In this document: positions 44,806 to 54,416 of the stretch, piece after piece
How the letters are laid out: every line of letters begins with the position of its first letter
How positions within the stretch are numbered: the stretch's first letter is position 1
Assembly (NCBI RefSeq): GCF_000189535.1
Contig: NC_015145.1
Location: 3,782,001-3,846,000, forward strand
Direction of reading: 5' to 3'
Length of the DNA stretch: 64,000 nt
Source of the DNA: Pseudarthrobacter phenanthrenivorans Sphe3
Lineage (GTDB): Bacteria > Actinomycetota > Actinomycetes > Actinomycetales > Micrococcaceae
Position numbers and translations under genes: made by a program
Notes under the pieces: generated by a model
Seen by the model: only the letters and a program-made list of their open reading frames with translations
Databases searched by the model: none
Told to the model about the DNA's origin: nothing

Positions 44806-47448
44806 TTAGGCCTTCCGCCGAACTGACAGACCCGACGTCGGCACGCCCGTGAGGGCGTCCACGCCACCCCCGGAAAGCTCACCCAGGTCTGCCGCCGTGT
44901 CCACCAGCACCGTGTCGCCGTCGCTGATCTCCCCGGCCAGGATGGCCTTGGCGAGCCGGTCCCCGATCTCGCGCTGGACCAGGCGGCGCAGCGGCCGGGC
45001 GCCGTAGGCGGGGTCGTAGCCGGACAGGGCGAGCCAGGCTTTGGCGCCGTCGGTGACTTCCAGGCTGAGCCTCCGCTCGTACAGCCGCCGCCCCAGCTCC
45101 GCCACATGCAGCTCGACGATATGGGCCAGCTCTTCGACGCTCAGGGCATCGAACAGCACCACTTCGTCCAGCCGGTTCAGGAACTCGGGCTTGAAGGAGG
45201 CGTTGACGGTGGCCATGACCGCGTTCCGCTTGGCTTCGGCGTCCAGCGTCTGGTCCACCAGGAACTGGCTGCCGAGGTTGGAGGTCAGCACCAGGATCAC
45301 GTTGCGGAAATCCACGGTACGGCCCTGGCCGTCGGTGAGGCGGCCGTCGTCGAGCACCTGCAGGAGGATGTCGAACACCTCCGGGTGGGCCTTCTCCACC
45401 TCGTCCAGCAGCACCACCGAGTACGGACGACGGCGGACCGCTTCAGTCAGCTGGCCGCCCTCCTCGTAGCCCACGTAGCCCGGGGGCGCACCCACCAGCC
45501 GGGCCACGCTGTGCTTCTCGCTGTACTCGGACATGTCGATCCGCACCATGGCGCGTTCGTCGTCGAACAGGAAGTCCGCCAGGGCTTTGGCCAGCTCGGT
45601 CTTACCGACGCCGGTGGGGCCCAGGAAGAGGAACGAACCGGTGGGGCGGTTAGGGTCACTGATGCCGGCCCGGGCGCGCCGCACGGCGTCGGAAACTGCC
45701 GTGACAGCCTTGGTCTGGCCGATCAGCCGCTTGCCGAGTTCCTCCTCCATGTGCAGCAGCTTCTGGCTCTCGCCTTGCAGCATGCGGCCGGCGGGAATGC
45801 CGGTCCAGGCGGAGATCACTTCGGCGATGTCCTCGGCCGTGACTTCCTCGGCCACCATCTGGGCGGGCTTGTCTGTCACTGCGGCTTCCGCTTCGGCAGC
45901 GGCGTTCAGCTCGCGTTCGAGCGCCGGAATCTCCCCGTACAGAACGCGTGAGGCCGTCTCCAGGTCACCCTCGCGCTGTGCCTTGTCCGCGGCGGAGCGC
46001 AGCTCGTCGAGCTTGGCCTTGAGGTCGCCCACCCGGTTAAGGCCGGCCTTTTCAGCCTCCCAGCGCGCGTTCAGGGCGGAGAGTTCCTCTTCCTTGTCCG
46101 CCTTGTCGGCGCGGAGCGCAGCCAGCCGCTCCACGGACGCCGCGTCGGTCTCGCCCTCCAGCGCCAGCTCTTCCATGGTGAGCCGGTCCACCTGGCGCCG
46201 CAGCTGGTCAATCTCCTCCGGCGCGGAGTCGATCTCCATCCGCAGGCGGGACGCGGCCTCATCCACGAGGTCGATAGCCTTGTCCGGCAACTGGCGCCCG
46301 GAGATGTAGCGGTTGGACAGCGTGGCCGCGGCCACCAGGGCGGAGTCCGCGATGGACACCTTGTGGTGTGCCTCGTAGCGTTCCTTGAGGCCGCGGAGGA
46401 TGCCGATGGTGTCCTCCACGCTGGGCTCGCCCACGTACACCTGTTGGAAGCGGCGTTCCAGGGCCGCGTCCTTCTCGATGTTTTCGCGGTACTCATCAAG
46501 GGTGGTGGCGCCGATCAGGCGCAGCTCGCCCCGGGCCAGCATGGGCTTGAGCATGTTGCCGGCATCCATGGAGGAATCACCGGTGGCACCGGCCCCCACC
46601 ACGGTATGGATCTCGTCGATGAAGGTGACGATCTGGCCTTCAGAGCCCTTGATTTCCTCGAGGACTGCCTTCAACCGCTCCTCGAACTCACCGCGGTATT
46701 TTGCGCCCGCAACCATGGAGCCGAGGTCCAGGGAGATGAGCGTCTTGCCGCGCAGGCTCTCCGGGACGTCGCCGGCCACCATCCGCTGTGCCAGCCCTTC
46801 CACCACGGCGGTCTTGCCAACGCCCGGTTCACCGATGAGCACAGGGTTGTTCTTGGTGCGCCGGGACAGGACCTGGACCACGCGCCGGATTTCTGAATCC
46901 CGGCCGATGACCGGATCCAGCTTGCCCGCGCGGGCCATCGCGGTGAGGTCCGTGCCGTACTTCTCCAGTGCCTGGAAGGTGTTTTCCGGATCCTGGCTGT
47001 CCACTTTGCGGTCGCCGCGGACACCCGGCAGGGCGGCGCGGAGCGCTTCGTGGGAGGCGCCGGCATCACGCAGCAGGCGGGCGGCAGCGTCGTTGCCGGC
47101 CGAGATGCCGAGCAGGAGGACCTCCGTGGAGACGAAGGTATCACCGAGCCGGTCCGCCTCTTCCTTGGCATTCTGGATGGCCTGCAGCGCAGGCCGCGAA
47201 AGCTGCGCCTGCTGACTGGAACCGCCGGAGGTGGCCGGCAGGGCCTTGATGGCGCTGCTTGCCTGCACGCTGACGGAATCGGGATCGGCGCCGGTGGCAC
47301 GCAGCAGGGCAACAGCCACGCCCTCGCGCTGGTCCATCAGCGCCTTGAGCAGGTGCGCGGGCTCCACCTGCGGATTGCCTGCGGTGGAGGCGTTCATGGC
47401 CGCAGCCGAAAGAGCCTCCTGGCTCTTGGTGGTGAATTTGACGTCCAA
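44806..47448 (-). CDS. clpB: ClpB disaggregase
   Basis: An 880-residue Hsp100 chaperone. It has an N domain (about 1-150), first AAA+ with [10 protein letters not shown] (about 205-214), a coiled-coil middle domain (about 400-530, Glu/Leu/Arg-rich) and second AAA+ with [10 protein letters not shown] (about 600-610), VRIDMSEY and [10 protein letters not shown]. With DnaK it resolves aggregated proteins. Translation seems to start at a TTG at 47448 with AAAGGAG six bases upstream; the next residues [12 protein letters not shown] match the usual N-terminus. Controlled by the HAIR element upstream. Confidence 0.97.
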   Translation of the reverse strand: MDVKFTTKSQEALSAAAMNASTAGNPQVEPAHLLKALMDQREGVAVALLRATGADPDSVSVQASSAIKALPATSGGSSQQAQLSRPALQAIQNAKEEADRLGDTFVSTEVLLLGISAGNDAAARLLRDAGASHEALRAALPGVRGDRKVDSQDPENTFQALEKYGTDLTAMARAGKLDPVIGRDSEIRRVVQVLSRRTKNNPVLIGEPGVGKTAVVEGLAQRMVAGDVPESLRGKTLISLDLGSMVAGAKYRGEFEERLKAVLEEIKGSEGQIVTFIDEIHTVVGAGATGDSSMDAGNMLKPMLARGELRLIGATTLDEYRENIEKDAALERRFQQVYVGEPSVEDTIGILRGLKERYEAHHKVSIADSALVAAATLSNRYISGRQLPDKAIDLVDEAASRLRMEIDSAPEEIDQLRRQVDRLTMEELALEGETDAASVERLAALRADKADKEEELSALNARWEAEKAGLNRVGDLKAKLDELRSAADKAQREGDLETASRVLYGEIPALERELNAAAEAEAAVTDKPAQMVAEEVTAEDIAEVISAWTGIPAGRMLQGESQKLLHMEEELGKRLIGQTKAVTAVSDAVRRARAGISDPNRPTGSFLFLGPTGVGKTELAKALADFLFDDERAMVRIDMSEYSEKHSVARLVGAPPGYVGYEEGGQLTEAVRRRPYSVVLLDEVEKAHPEVFDILLQVLDDGRLTDGQGRTVDFRNVILVLTSNLGSQFLVDQTLDAEAKRNAVMATVNASFKPEFLNRLDEVVLFDALSVEELAHIVELHVAELGRRLYERRLSLEVTDGAKAWLALSGYDPAYGARPLRRLVQREIGDRLAKAILAGEISDGDTVLVDTAADLGELSGGGVDALTGVPTSGLSVRRKA

Positions 47449-47479
47449 AGAGGGCTCCTTTCGGGGGCAGTTTTTCTTA

Positions 47480-47502
47480 AGTTGAGTGTACTACGCTCAA
47501 CT
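47480..47502. promoter_or_regulatory. HspR operator (HAIR element) for clpB
   Basis: AGTTGAG-N9-CTCAACT, a palindrome closely resembling CTTGAGT-N7-ACTCAAG. On the clpB strand TACACT lies inside it as a -10, so HspR binding would block transcription. Confidence 0.82.
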
Positions 47503-47611
47503 TTGGTCCGGGCAGTTTTGCGGGGATTGTTTGCCTACAGCGAAACAGCTTTGGAGCCACGGCGGAAGGGGCCACCGGCCCTAGTTTCGGCAGAACTGGA
47601 AAACCCTGCGC

Positions 47612-48661
47612 CTACAGCGGATGGATGGACACCGAGGCTGCCTTGACCACGAAGTGCACCGTCATCCCAGGGACCAGGCCCAGATCGGCCATCGCGGACG
47701 GAGTGATGTCAGCGGCAAGACCCTCCGCCCGTACCCGGACCTGGTCGCCATGGGGCTCCAGGTCCGTGATCCGGACCGGGAAGGAGTTGGGCGGACTTCC
47801 GTGCGCATCATCCACGAAGACGGAAACGGACGACGGCGGGAACACGGCCGCCGCTGCCTGGCCTGTGGGAATGGGGTCCTCAGCATGACCGGCGATGTGC
47901 CGGCCCTGCCCGGCCAGGATTCCGCCATCCTGGAGCTTCCCGGGGACAAAATTCAGGCCCGCCAGGCCAGCCGCAAAGGCGCTGCGTGGCCGCTGCAGGA
48001 CCGGGCGGGTGGGGCCTTCTTCCGCAATTCGCCCGTTTTCCAGGATGAGCACCCTGTCAGCGAGCATGAGCGCATCCAGGACGTCATGGGTCACTATAAT
48101 GGCGGGCCTTTCCGCCAGGACGCGTTTGAGCAGGCGACGGAGCAGCGGGGCGGAATGGATGTCCAGCGCGGCCATCGGCTCATCAAGGAGCAGGAGCCCG
48201 GGACCTGCCGCAAGCGCCCGGGCTACGGCCACCCGCTGCGCCTGCCCGCCGGAGAGCTCCGCAGGACGCCGGGTGGCAAGCTCTGCGGCCTCCACTTCCG
48301 CCAGCCACTGCCTGGCCTCGGCCCCGGCCTTTGCTTTGGGCATCCCTGCGCTCCGCGGACCGAAGGCGACGTTGTCCGCGGCGTTGAGGTGCGGGAACAG
48401 CAGTGGTTCCTGCGCGAGCAGGGCCGTGCGCCGGTGGTGCGGCGGGATCCACCGGTTGTGGCCGCCGCCCAGGTGGAAGAGGTCCCGCCCGTTCAGTTCC
48501 GCACGGCCCGTATCCGGGCGCAGCAGCCCGGCAATGATGGAGAGCAGCGTCGATTTTCCGGCGCCGTTGGGTCCCATCACGGCCACGGTTTCGGCGGGGC
48601 CCAGGGAAAAGGTGAGGTCGAAGCCGCGCTCCGCCACGGCCGCCTGGAAGGAGAACGTCAC
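47612..48661 (-). CDS. modC: Molybdate ABC transporter ATPase
   Basis: A 349-residue ATPase with Walker [10 protein letters not shown] (about 30-38), signature [11 protein letters not shown], Walker [13 protein letters not shown] and switch [10 protein letters not shown]-terminal TOBE domain (about 285-349) is typical of ModC and binds oxyanion. ATGA overlap with modB. The downstream gap to clpB (47449-47611) contains only the HAIR promoter. Confidence 0.92.
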   Translation of the reverse strand: MTFSFQAAVAERGFDLTFSLGPAETVAVMGPNGAGKSTLLSIIAGLLRPDTGRAELNGRDLFHLGGGHNRWIPPHHRRTALLAQEPLLFPHLNAADNVAFGPRSAGMPKAKAGAEARQWLAEVEAAELATRRPAELSGGQAQRVAVARALAAGPGLLLLDEPMAALDIHSAPLLRRLLKRVLAERPAIIVTHDVLDALMLADRVLILENGRIAEEGPTRPVLQRPRSAFAAGLAGLNFVPGKLQDGGILAGQGRHIAGHAEDPIPTGQAAAAVFPPSSVSVFVDDAHGSPPNSFPVRITDLEPHGDQVRVRAEGLAADITPSAMADLGLVPGMTVHFVVKAASVSIHPL

Positions 48662-49506
48662 GGAACGTACCTTCCCGTGGCGGGGGCCGCCGTCGTACGC
48701 CGTCCTGACGCTTGAAGGCGGCGTGACGTGCTGCCTGGGCGCCGGTAGGCCAGCGCCACCACCGCCACGGCCACGGCCACCAGCACCAGGGAAAGAGCGA
48801 CGGCGGCGTCCGGGTCGGTCTCGCGCTGCAGGTAGATTTCCAGCGGCAGCGTCCGGGTCACCCCCTGGAGGCTGCCGGCGAACGTGAGGGTGGCCCCGAA
48901 CTCGCCCAGGCTCCGGGCGAAGGAAAGGACCGCCCCCGAGGCCAGCCCGGGCAGGACCAGCGGAAGCGTGACGCGGCGGAAGACGGTCCCCGGTGCTGCG
49001 CCGAGCGTTGCCGCTACCGCCTCATAGCGGTGGCCGCCGGTCCGGAGGGCGCCTTCGAGGCTCACCACCAGGAACGGCAGGGCCACAAACGTCTGGGCCA
49101 GGACCACGGCGGCGGTGGAGAAGGCAATCTGCAGCCCCAGCACCTCGATCGCCCCACCCAGGAGCCCCTGACGGCCGAACGTGTACAGCAGCGCGATGCC
49201 GCCAACCACCGGCGGCAGGACCAGCGGGAGCAGCACCAGCGAGCGCAGGAGGCCCAGGAGCGGGGACGTGCCGCGGGCCAGCACCAATGCCAGCGGCACA
49301 CCAAGGACAACGCACAGGGCGGTGCTGGCGGCGGACGTCCGCAGGCTCAGTCCCAGCGCCGCCACCGCGGATTCGGAGGTGACCAGCGGCAGGAAGTTGG
49401 CCCAGTTGACCCGTGCCACCATGGCAGCGAGCGGGAGGACCACCAGCAGCGCGGCGAGGACCGCCAGCGCGTGGAGCCAGCGGGGAATGCCGGTATAGCC
49501 GGTCAT
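48658..49506 (-). CDS. modB: Molybdate ABC transporter permease
   Basis: A 282-residue permease with six predicted membrane segments and the loop [27 protein letters not shown] (in parts, about 182-208), matching the ModB/CysT EAA motif. [14 protein letters not shown] is a well-conserved ModB segment. It overlaps modA and modC by 4 bases each. Confidence 0.93.
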   Translation of the reverse strand: MTGYTGIPRWLHALAVLAALLVVLPLAAMVARVNWANFLPLVTSESAVAALGLSLRTSAASTALCVVLGVPLALVLARGTSPLLGLLRSLVLLPLVLPPVVGGIALLYTFGRQGLLGGAIEVLGLQIAFSTAAVVLAQTFVALPFLVVSLEGALRTGGHRYEAVAATLGAAPGTVFRRVTLPLVLPGLASGAVLSFARSLGEFGATLTFAGSLQGVTRTLPLEIYLQRETDPDAAVALSLVLVAVAVAVVALAYRRPGSTSRRLQASGRRTTAAPATGRYVP

Positions 49507-50300
49507 CTGGCTACCGTGTTTCCCGGCCCAAAGCCGGCCCGTGCCAGGACTTCCTGCCCTTCGGGCCCGGTGACCAGGGCCAGGAACTTGCCCGCGGCAG
49601 ACGTGTTGGCGCTGCCGGCCAAAGCCGCGATCGGGTACGTGTTCGGCGCTCCGGCCGCCTCCGGGAACGGGATGCTTTCAACCATCCCGGCCGCTGAGCG
49701 GACATCCGTGGCGTACACCAGCCCTGCGTCAGCTTCGCCGGAGACCACCTTCCCCAGGACATCGGCCACCGAGTTTTCCTCGCTGACCGGACTGAGCTTG
49801 ATGCCGCTGCTGCGGGCCACCGCGGCCGCGGCAGCGCCGCAGGGCACCTGGGGTGCGCACGCCACCAGTTTCGTTCCCTTTTTCGCGAGGTCAGCGAAGG
49901 AGCCAATCCCGGCAGGGTTCCCCGGCGGAACCGCGATGGCCAGGGTGTTGGTGGCGAAGATGCTGGGCGCACCCTCAAGCAGGCCCGCTTCCTGCACCTT
50001 GTCCATGTTCGTGGTGTCTGCCGATGCAAACACATCGGCAGGAGCCCCCTGGCCGATCTGGGCTGCCAGGTCCGAGGAGCCGGCGAAGCTCAGGGTGACC
50101 GACGTCCCCGGGTTTTGGCCCTCAAAGCGGCTGGCGAGCTCGGTGAAACTGCCCTTGAGGGAAGCGGCGGCGAAAACAGTGAGGGTCCTGTCCGTGCTGC
50201 CGCCGGCCCCGTTACCGGCACCGCTGCCGGCGCAGCCGGCCAGTGCGGCCAGCATCATCGCCGCGGCCAGCACTGCCCCTGCTTTCCGGACTGCCCTCAC
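49503..50300 (-). CDS. modA: Molybdate-binding lipoprotein
   Basis: A 265-residue binding protein with lipobox LAGC (C23) after a signal sequence. [17 protein letters not shown] (about 39-55), [22 protein letters not shown] (in parts) and [18 protein letters not shown] (about 185-202) are the ModA oxyanion-binding motifs. Molybdate or tungstate is the expected ligand. Confidence 0.93.
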   Translation of the reverse strand: MRAVRKAGAVLAAAMMLAALAGCAGSGAGNGAGGSTDRTLTVFAAASLKGSFTELASRFEGQNPGTSVTLSFAGSSDLAAQIGQGAPADVFASADTTNMDKVQEAGLLEGAPSIFATNTLAIAVPPGNPAGIGSFADLAKKGTKLVACAPQVPCGAAAAAVARSSGIKLSPVSEENSVADVLGKVVSGEADAGLVYATDVRSAAGMVESIPFPEAAGAPNTYPIAALAGSANTSAAGKFLALVTGPEGQEVLARAGFGPGNTVAR

Positions 50301-50707
50301 GCTGCCCCCTTGCCCTGCGGGGTTTCGATAATGACGGTGGTGGCTTTGACTACGGCCGTTGCCACGGAGCCTGGTTCGAGCCCCAGTTCCCGGACGGCCT
50401 CACTGCTCATGAGGGACACCACCCGGAAGGGTCCGCACTGCAGTTCCACCTGCGCCATCACCTTGTCAGCCGTAATGCCGGTGACCAGCCCCACGAAGCG
50501 GTTGCGCGCCGAACTGCCGGTCCGGTGCGGATCGTCCGGAAGCTGCGCCAGCTTCTGCGCGTGGCGTGCCAGCTCCAGCCCGTCCACGGCCAGCCGCCCG
50601 GCGTCGTCCTTCAGGGGTGTCAGGCTTCCGTTCTCTGTCCAGCGGCGGACGGTGTCATCGCTCACGCCCAGGAACCGGGCAGCTTCGGACACGCGGATAA
50701 GACCCAT
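50297..50707 (-). CDS. MerR-like HTH plus TOBE molybdate regulator
   Basis: A 136-residue protein. Residues 1-45 are an excisionase/MerR-type helix-turn-helix (IRVSEAARFLGVSDDTVRRWTE), and residues about 68-132 are a Mop/TOBE oxyanion-binding domain (ARNRFVGLVTGITADKV, VVSLMSSEAVRELGL). It takes the place of ModE and would sense molybdate. It is the first gene of the mod operon and overlaps modA by 4 bases. Confidence 0.87.
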   Translation of the reverse strand: MGLIRVSEAARFLGVSDDTVRRWTENGSLTPLKDDAGRLAVDGLELARHAQKLAQLPDDPHRTGSSARNRFVGLVTGITADKVMAQVELQCGPFRVVSLMSSEAVRELGLEPGSVATAVVKATTVIIETPQGKGAA

Positions 50708-50721
50708 GCGATCATGCTAAC

Positions 50722-50733
50722 CCGCATTTGCGG
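50722..50733. promoter_or_regulatory. Candidate operator of the mod operon
   Basis: CCGCA-TT-TGCGG palindrome 15 bases before the first mod gene, next to a TTATAT -10-like box on that strand (50736-50741). Its place over the likely transcription start fits repression by the HTH-TOBE protein. The rest of the 237-base gap holds no gene. Confidence 0.42.
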
Positions 50734-50944
50734 ACATATAAGGGTTCGATTTCCGCTTTTCCGGATCAGCTCCTCGCGCCGAAGCTTCAGCCTGCCCCGT
50801 GCGTTCCAGCCCAGTTACTTCTGAGTTGCCCCCTCCCAGGCGCCCGGTTTTCCGTTGTAAGGGCGGCCGGCGGACGTGCTGCTCGAAAGCAACTGGGCTG
50901 GAAGGCACAGCGAGGGTGCCGAGGTGCAGCACTAGACTTCCCCC

Positions 50945-51814
50945 ATGGCCATCTACATCGACCCGCCCCTATGGCCTGCCCACGGGACACACTTTTCGCA
51001 CCTCGTTTCGGACGAGTCGCTGGCGGAGCTGCATGGCTTCGCCGCGGCGGCCGGAATCCCCGAACGGGCCTTCGACGGCGACCATTACGACGTCGCCGAA
51101 CGCCGCTACCCGGACCTGGTGGCTGCCGGGGCGGTTCCAGTGGAGGCCAGGATCCTGGTGCGGAAACTGATCGCCAGCGGGCTGCGGATCCCCGCCCGCC
51201 AGCGGAACAAGTCGCTCAAAGTGCCGCTGTTCAACCGGTGGGAGACCATCATGCCTGGGCACGACGCGCTCTTCCTGGACCTCCTGGACCGCTGGAGCGA
51301 GCCGCACCGCCGGTACCACGGCTGCACCCATCTGCTCTCGGTCCTGGAATCCCTCGATCTGCTCACCGACCCCGCCGATCCGCCCCGCAGAGTGGTGCTG
51401 GCTGCGTGGTTCCACGACGCCGTGTACCGCGGCGTGGCCGGCCAGGACGAGGAGGAATCGGCCCGCCTGGCGGAGGACCGGCTGGAGGCCGCCGGGCTTC
51501 CCGACGCCGAGGTGGCCGAGGTAGCGCGGCTGGTGCGGCTCACGTCGGACCACCGCCCCGGGCCAGGGGACGACGACGGCGCCCTCCTCTGCGATGCAGA
51601 CCTGTCCGTCCTCGGCGGGGAACCAGACGAGTACGCGCGGTACGTGGCGGCCGTCCGGCAGGATTACGCGCACATTGGCGACGCCGACTTCGCGGCCGGA
51701 CGGGCCGCCGTCGTCCGCCGCCTGCTGGAACTTGACCCCCTGTTCCATACCGAACGGGCCAAGGAGTTGTGGCGGGATGCGGCGCACCGGAACCTGACGG
51801 GGGAACTGGCGTGA
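50945..51814 (+). CDS. DUF4031 and HD-domain fusion protein
   Basis: A 289-residue protein. Residues 1-85 are DUF4031 (IYIDPPLWPAHGTHFSHLVSD, FDGDHYDV). Residues about 95-285 are an HD-type predicted metal hydrolase (YHGCTHLLSVLE, AAWFHDAVY, with a later DADLSVLG) likely to act on nucleotides. No ribosome binding site; TAGACT stands 6 bases before the ATG, so the message is probably leaderless. It ends in a GTGA overlap with comB. Confidence 0.83.
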   Translation: MAIYIDPPLWPAHGTHFSHLVSDESLAELHGFAAAAGIPERAFDGDHYDVAERRYPDLVAAGAVPVEARILVRKLIASGLRIPARQRNKSLKVPLFNRWETIMPGHDALFLDLLDRWSEPHRRYHGCTHLLSVLESLDLLTDPADPPRRVVLAAWFHDAVYRGVAGQDEEESARLAEDRLEAAGLPDAEVAEVARLVRLTSDHRPGPGDDDGALLCDADLSVLGGEPDEYARYVAAVRQDYAHIGDADFAAGRAAVVRRLLELDPLFHTERAKELWRDAAHRNLTGELA

Positions 51815-52626
51815 ACGCCTCCACGTCGAACTCCCGGCACACGTTGACAGCGAGTGCGGCACACCGGCAGTTGCCCTACACAGTCCGGCTGGAATGGGGC
51901 TTCGACGGCGCCGCGACGGTTGCGTCCGGCGCGGACCTCGCCGTGGTGGTGGATGTCCTCTCCTTCAGCACGTGCGTCAGCGTCGCCTTGGACCGGGGCG
52001 CCAGCGTTTTCCCGTTCCCGTGGAAGGACACCCGGGCCGAGGACTTCGCCGCGCATCACCGTGCTCAGCTCGCAGGCCCACGCAACGGCGGCGGACTCAG
52101 CCTTTCCCCCGCCAGCTTCCGGGCAGCGGAAACACTGGAACGCGTGGTGTTGCCCTCTCCGAACGGTTCCGCGCTGTGCCACGAACTGGCCGGCACGGTG
52201 CCCCTGGTGGCTGCCGTCTGCCTGCGCAATGCCGGCGCGACGGCTGACTGGGTGGCGGCCAACCTGCCGGAAAACGCAGTGATCGCAGTGATTGCCGCGG
52301 GCGAACGCTGGCCGGACGGCACCCTCCGCCCGGCAGTGGAGGACCAGATCGGGGCTGGCGCATTCATCGCGGGGCTGGGGGCGACTGGCAAGGGTGGCTA
52401 CGAAGCCGAGGTGGGCAGGCACGGGTATTCGCCGGAGGCTGTGGCTGCCGCCGCAGTGTTCGAGGCCGCGGAACCGCGGCTTCGGGAGATGCTGCACGGG
52501 TGCGCCAGTGGGCTGGAGCTGTCCGGCACCGGCTACGGCGGCGACGTGGATATCGCAGCCGAGCTGGACGACAGCACAGCCGTGGCACTCCTGACGGATG
52601 GGGTCTTCAGTCCGTTTCCGGGCTGA
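51811..52626 (+). CDS. comB: ComB-family 2-phosphosulfolactate phosphatase-like protein
   Basis: A 271-residue protein of the ComB family, whose founder removes phosphate in coenzyme M synthesis. VVVDVLSFSTCVSVALDRGA (about 45-64), LPSPNGSAL (about 111-119), AGERWPDGTLRPAVEDQIGA (about 165-184) and SGTGYGGDVDIAAELD near the C-terminus are family motifs. Actinobacteria do not make coenzyme M, so another substrate is likely. Coupled to the DUF4031-HD gene. Confidence 0.85.
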   Translation: MNASTSNSRHTLTASAAHRQLPYTVRLEWGFDGAATVASGADLAVVVDVLSFSTCVSVALDRGASVFPFPWKDTRAEDFAAHHRAQLAGPRNGGGLSLSPASFRAAETLERVVLPSPNGSALCHELAGTVPLVAAVCLRNAGATADWVAANLPENAVIAVIAAGERWPDGTLRPAVEDQIGAGAFIAGLGATGKGGYEAEVGRHGYSPEAVAAAAVFEAAEPRLREMLHGCASGLELSGTGYGGDVDIAAELDDSTAVALLTDGVFSPFPG

Positions 52627-52635
52627 AGCCTCCGC

Positions 52636-53037
52636 TTAACGGTAGGCCGGAACGAAGGGCTGGCTGGTGGGAACGATCTGCTTCCCCAACGGCATCAGGG
52701 AGACCGGAATCAGCTTGAGGTTGGCGATGGCCAGCGGGATGCCGATGATGGTGATGGCCATGGCGAAGGCGGTCACCACATGCCCGATGGCAATCCAGAT
52801 GCCGGCCACCAGCAGCCAGATGACATTGCCCAACAGCGAAAAGACGCCCGCGCCGCCCGGCTTGTCCACCACCGTCCGGCCGAACGGCCACAGGGTGTAG
52901 GCCGCGATCCGGAACGATGCGATGCCCCAAGGGATGGTGATGATCAGCAGGCAGCAGATGACGCCGGCCAGGAAATAGCCCAGCGCCAGCCAGAAGCCGC
53001 CAAAAACCAGCCAGATGATGTTAAGCAGAGTCTTCAT
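52636..53037 (-). CDS. YccF-domain inner membrane protein
   Basis: A 133-residue protein with two copies of the YccF domain (NIIWLVFGGFWLALGYFLAG and NVIWLLVAGIWIAIGHVVTA), each followed by an IPWGIA or IPLAIA segment, and about four membrane helices. The function is unknown. Convergent with comB (10 bases apart). Confidence 0.92.
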   Translation of the reverse strand: MKTLLNIIWLVFGGFWLALGYFLAGVICCLLIITIPWGIASFRIAAYTLWPFGRTVVDKPGGAGVFSLLGNVIWLLVAGIWIAIGHVVTAFAMAITIIGIPLAIANLKLIPVSLMPLGKQIVPTSQPFVPAYR

Positions 53038-53139
53038 TCATCCATTGTGCCCCGGGGCCTCTGACAAAAAGCTAAGGGTCTCCCCTGACCCGCCCCTGAA
53101 GCTCAGGCCGTCGCAGGGCGGGAACCGGGGTTAACGCAC

Positions 53140-53751
53140 CTAAGCCTTTGCTCCTGCCTTTGCGGCTTCCACGAACGCCCGGATCTTTGCCAGGTCCTTG
53201 ACCCCACGGGATGCCTCCACGCCGGAGGAGACGTCTACGCCCCAGGCGTGGGCCGCGGCCGAGGCCTGCGCAACATTTGCGGGGTCCAGTCCGCCGGCCA
53301 GCAGCCAGCGGCGCCCCTCAAGGATGGGCAGGGCAGCGACGGAGGCGTAGTCCCACGCCTCACCCGAGCCGGGGACGGCGGCGTCAATCAGGAGCAGGTC
53401 CTCGCCCCAGTCCTCCAACTCTTCCGCGGTGGCACCCGTGGTGACGGCCCTGATCAGCTTCATCCCGGCGTCGTGCACTGTGGCTACGTCCGCACGGGAA
53501 CGGGCGCCGTGCAGCTGGATCCATTCAAGGCCGGCAGCGCGGGCAATGGCCACGGCATCGGCGACCGGCTCGTCACGGAACACCCCCACCGGCGAAACCC
53601 TGGCGGGCACTTCGGCCAGCAGCGCGGAAACCTGATGCGGTGAGACCACCCGCGGGCTTGCGGTGAGGACGAAACCCACGGCGTCCGCTCCGGCGTCCAC
53701 CGCTTCGCGGATGGATTCCGGCGTGCTGAGACCACATACTTTGACGAACAT
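53140..53751 (-). CDS. trpF: Phosphoribosylanthranilate isomerase
   Basis: A 203-residue TIM barrel. FVKVCGLS at the N-terminus holds the catalytic Cys, VGFVLTASPRVVS (about 26-38), WIQLHGA (about 76-82), LLIDAAVPGSGE (about 120-131) and LAGGLDPANV (about 151-160), with VDVSSGVE near the end. Third enzyme of tryptophan synthesis; no other trp gene is in the window. The gap 53038-53139 shows only weak hairpins. Confidence 0.95.
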   Translation of the reverse strand: MFVKVCGLSTPESIREAVDAGADAVGFVLTASPRVVSPHQVSALLAEVPARVSPVGVFRDEPVADAVAIARAAGLEWIQLHGARSRADVATVHDAGMKLIRAVTTGATAEELEDWGEDLLLIDAAVPGSGEAWDYASVAALPILEGRRWLLAGGLDPANVAQASAAAHAWGVDVSSGVEASRGVKDLAKIRAFVEAAKAGAKA

Positions 53752-53846
53752 TCCCGGCTCCTTCAGGCTGTTTTCGCGTTGTCCCCCCGGAGGAGATTAG
53801 CAGGCCACGATGGGAGCTGCCGAGGCCGGGCAACTAGGCTGGGCAG

Positions 53847-54416
53847 ATGGAGATCATCCGCTTTGCAGGCCTCAAGCCCCAACCATGGCGAAACGGCGGC
53901 GGCGTAACGCGCCAGGTGGCAAGCCACCCGGCGGCTGGTTCGGCGCAGGACTGGGACTGGCGGGTCAGCCTCACGGACGTAACCAAGGCCGGGGACTATT
54001 CGCCCTTTCCGGGCATGGAACGGGTGCTCACCGTCATCGAGGGAGAGCTGCTGCTGCTTACCGTGGATGGCGCCGAGCAGCCCCTGGAAAAGTACCGTCC
54101 CTTCCGGTTCCCCGGCGGTGCGGCTACCAGTTGCACCCTGCCCACCGGGGATGTCCGGAACCTGAACGTCATCACCCGGGAGGGAACCTTCAAGGGCTTC
54201 ACCTCCATCATCGAGCTCTCCAAAAAGCGCGCCCACCCGTTGTTCGCCGGCCAGCTGGGAATCCTGCTGCAGGGCCAGGCCACTGCGTCCGATGCCGGCC
54301 CCGAACCGGAACCCCTGGCGCGGTACGACGCCGTGGTGGGTTCGGACACCGAAACCCCTGAACTCCTGGGCCGCGGCTTCCTGGCTGTTGTTTCGATCGA
54401 CGAGGTCACTGACTGA
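53847..54416 (+). CDS. HutD-family protein
   Basis: A 189-residue cupin-like protein of the HutD/DUF886 family. PWRNGGGVTRQVA (about 13-25), DWRVSLTDV (about 37-45) and GMERVLTVIEG (about 56-66) are the family signature. HutD often accompanies histidine catabolism, but no hut enzyme is nearby. TAGGCT stands 6 bases before the ATG with no ribosome binding site, a leaderless pattern. Its last 11 bases overlap the convergent oxidoreductase gene. Confidence 0.9.
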   Translation: MEIIRFAGLKPQPWRNGGGVTRQVASHPAAGSAQDWDWRVSLTDVTKAGDYSPFPGMERVLTVIEGELLLLTVDGAEQPLEKYRPFRFPGGAATSCTLPTGDVRNLNVITREGTFKGFTSIIELSKKRAHPLFAGQLGILLQGQATASDAGPEPEPLARYDAVVGSDTETPELLGRGFLAVVSIDEVTD

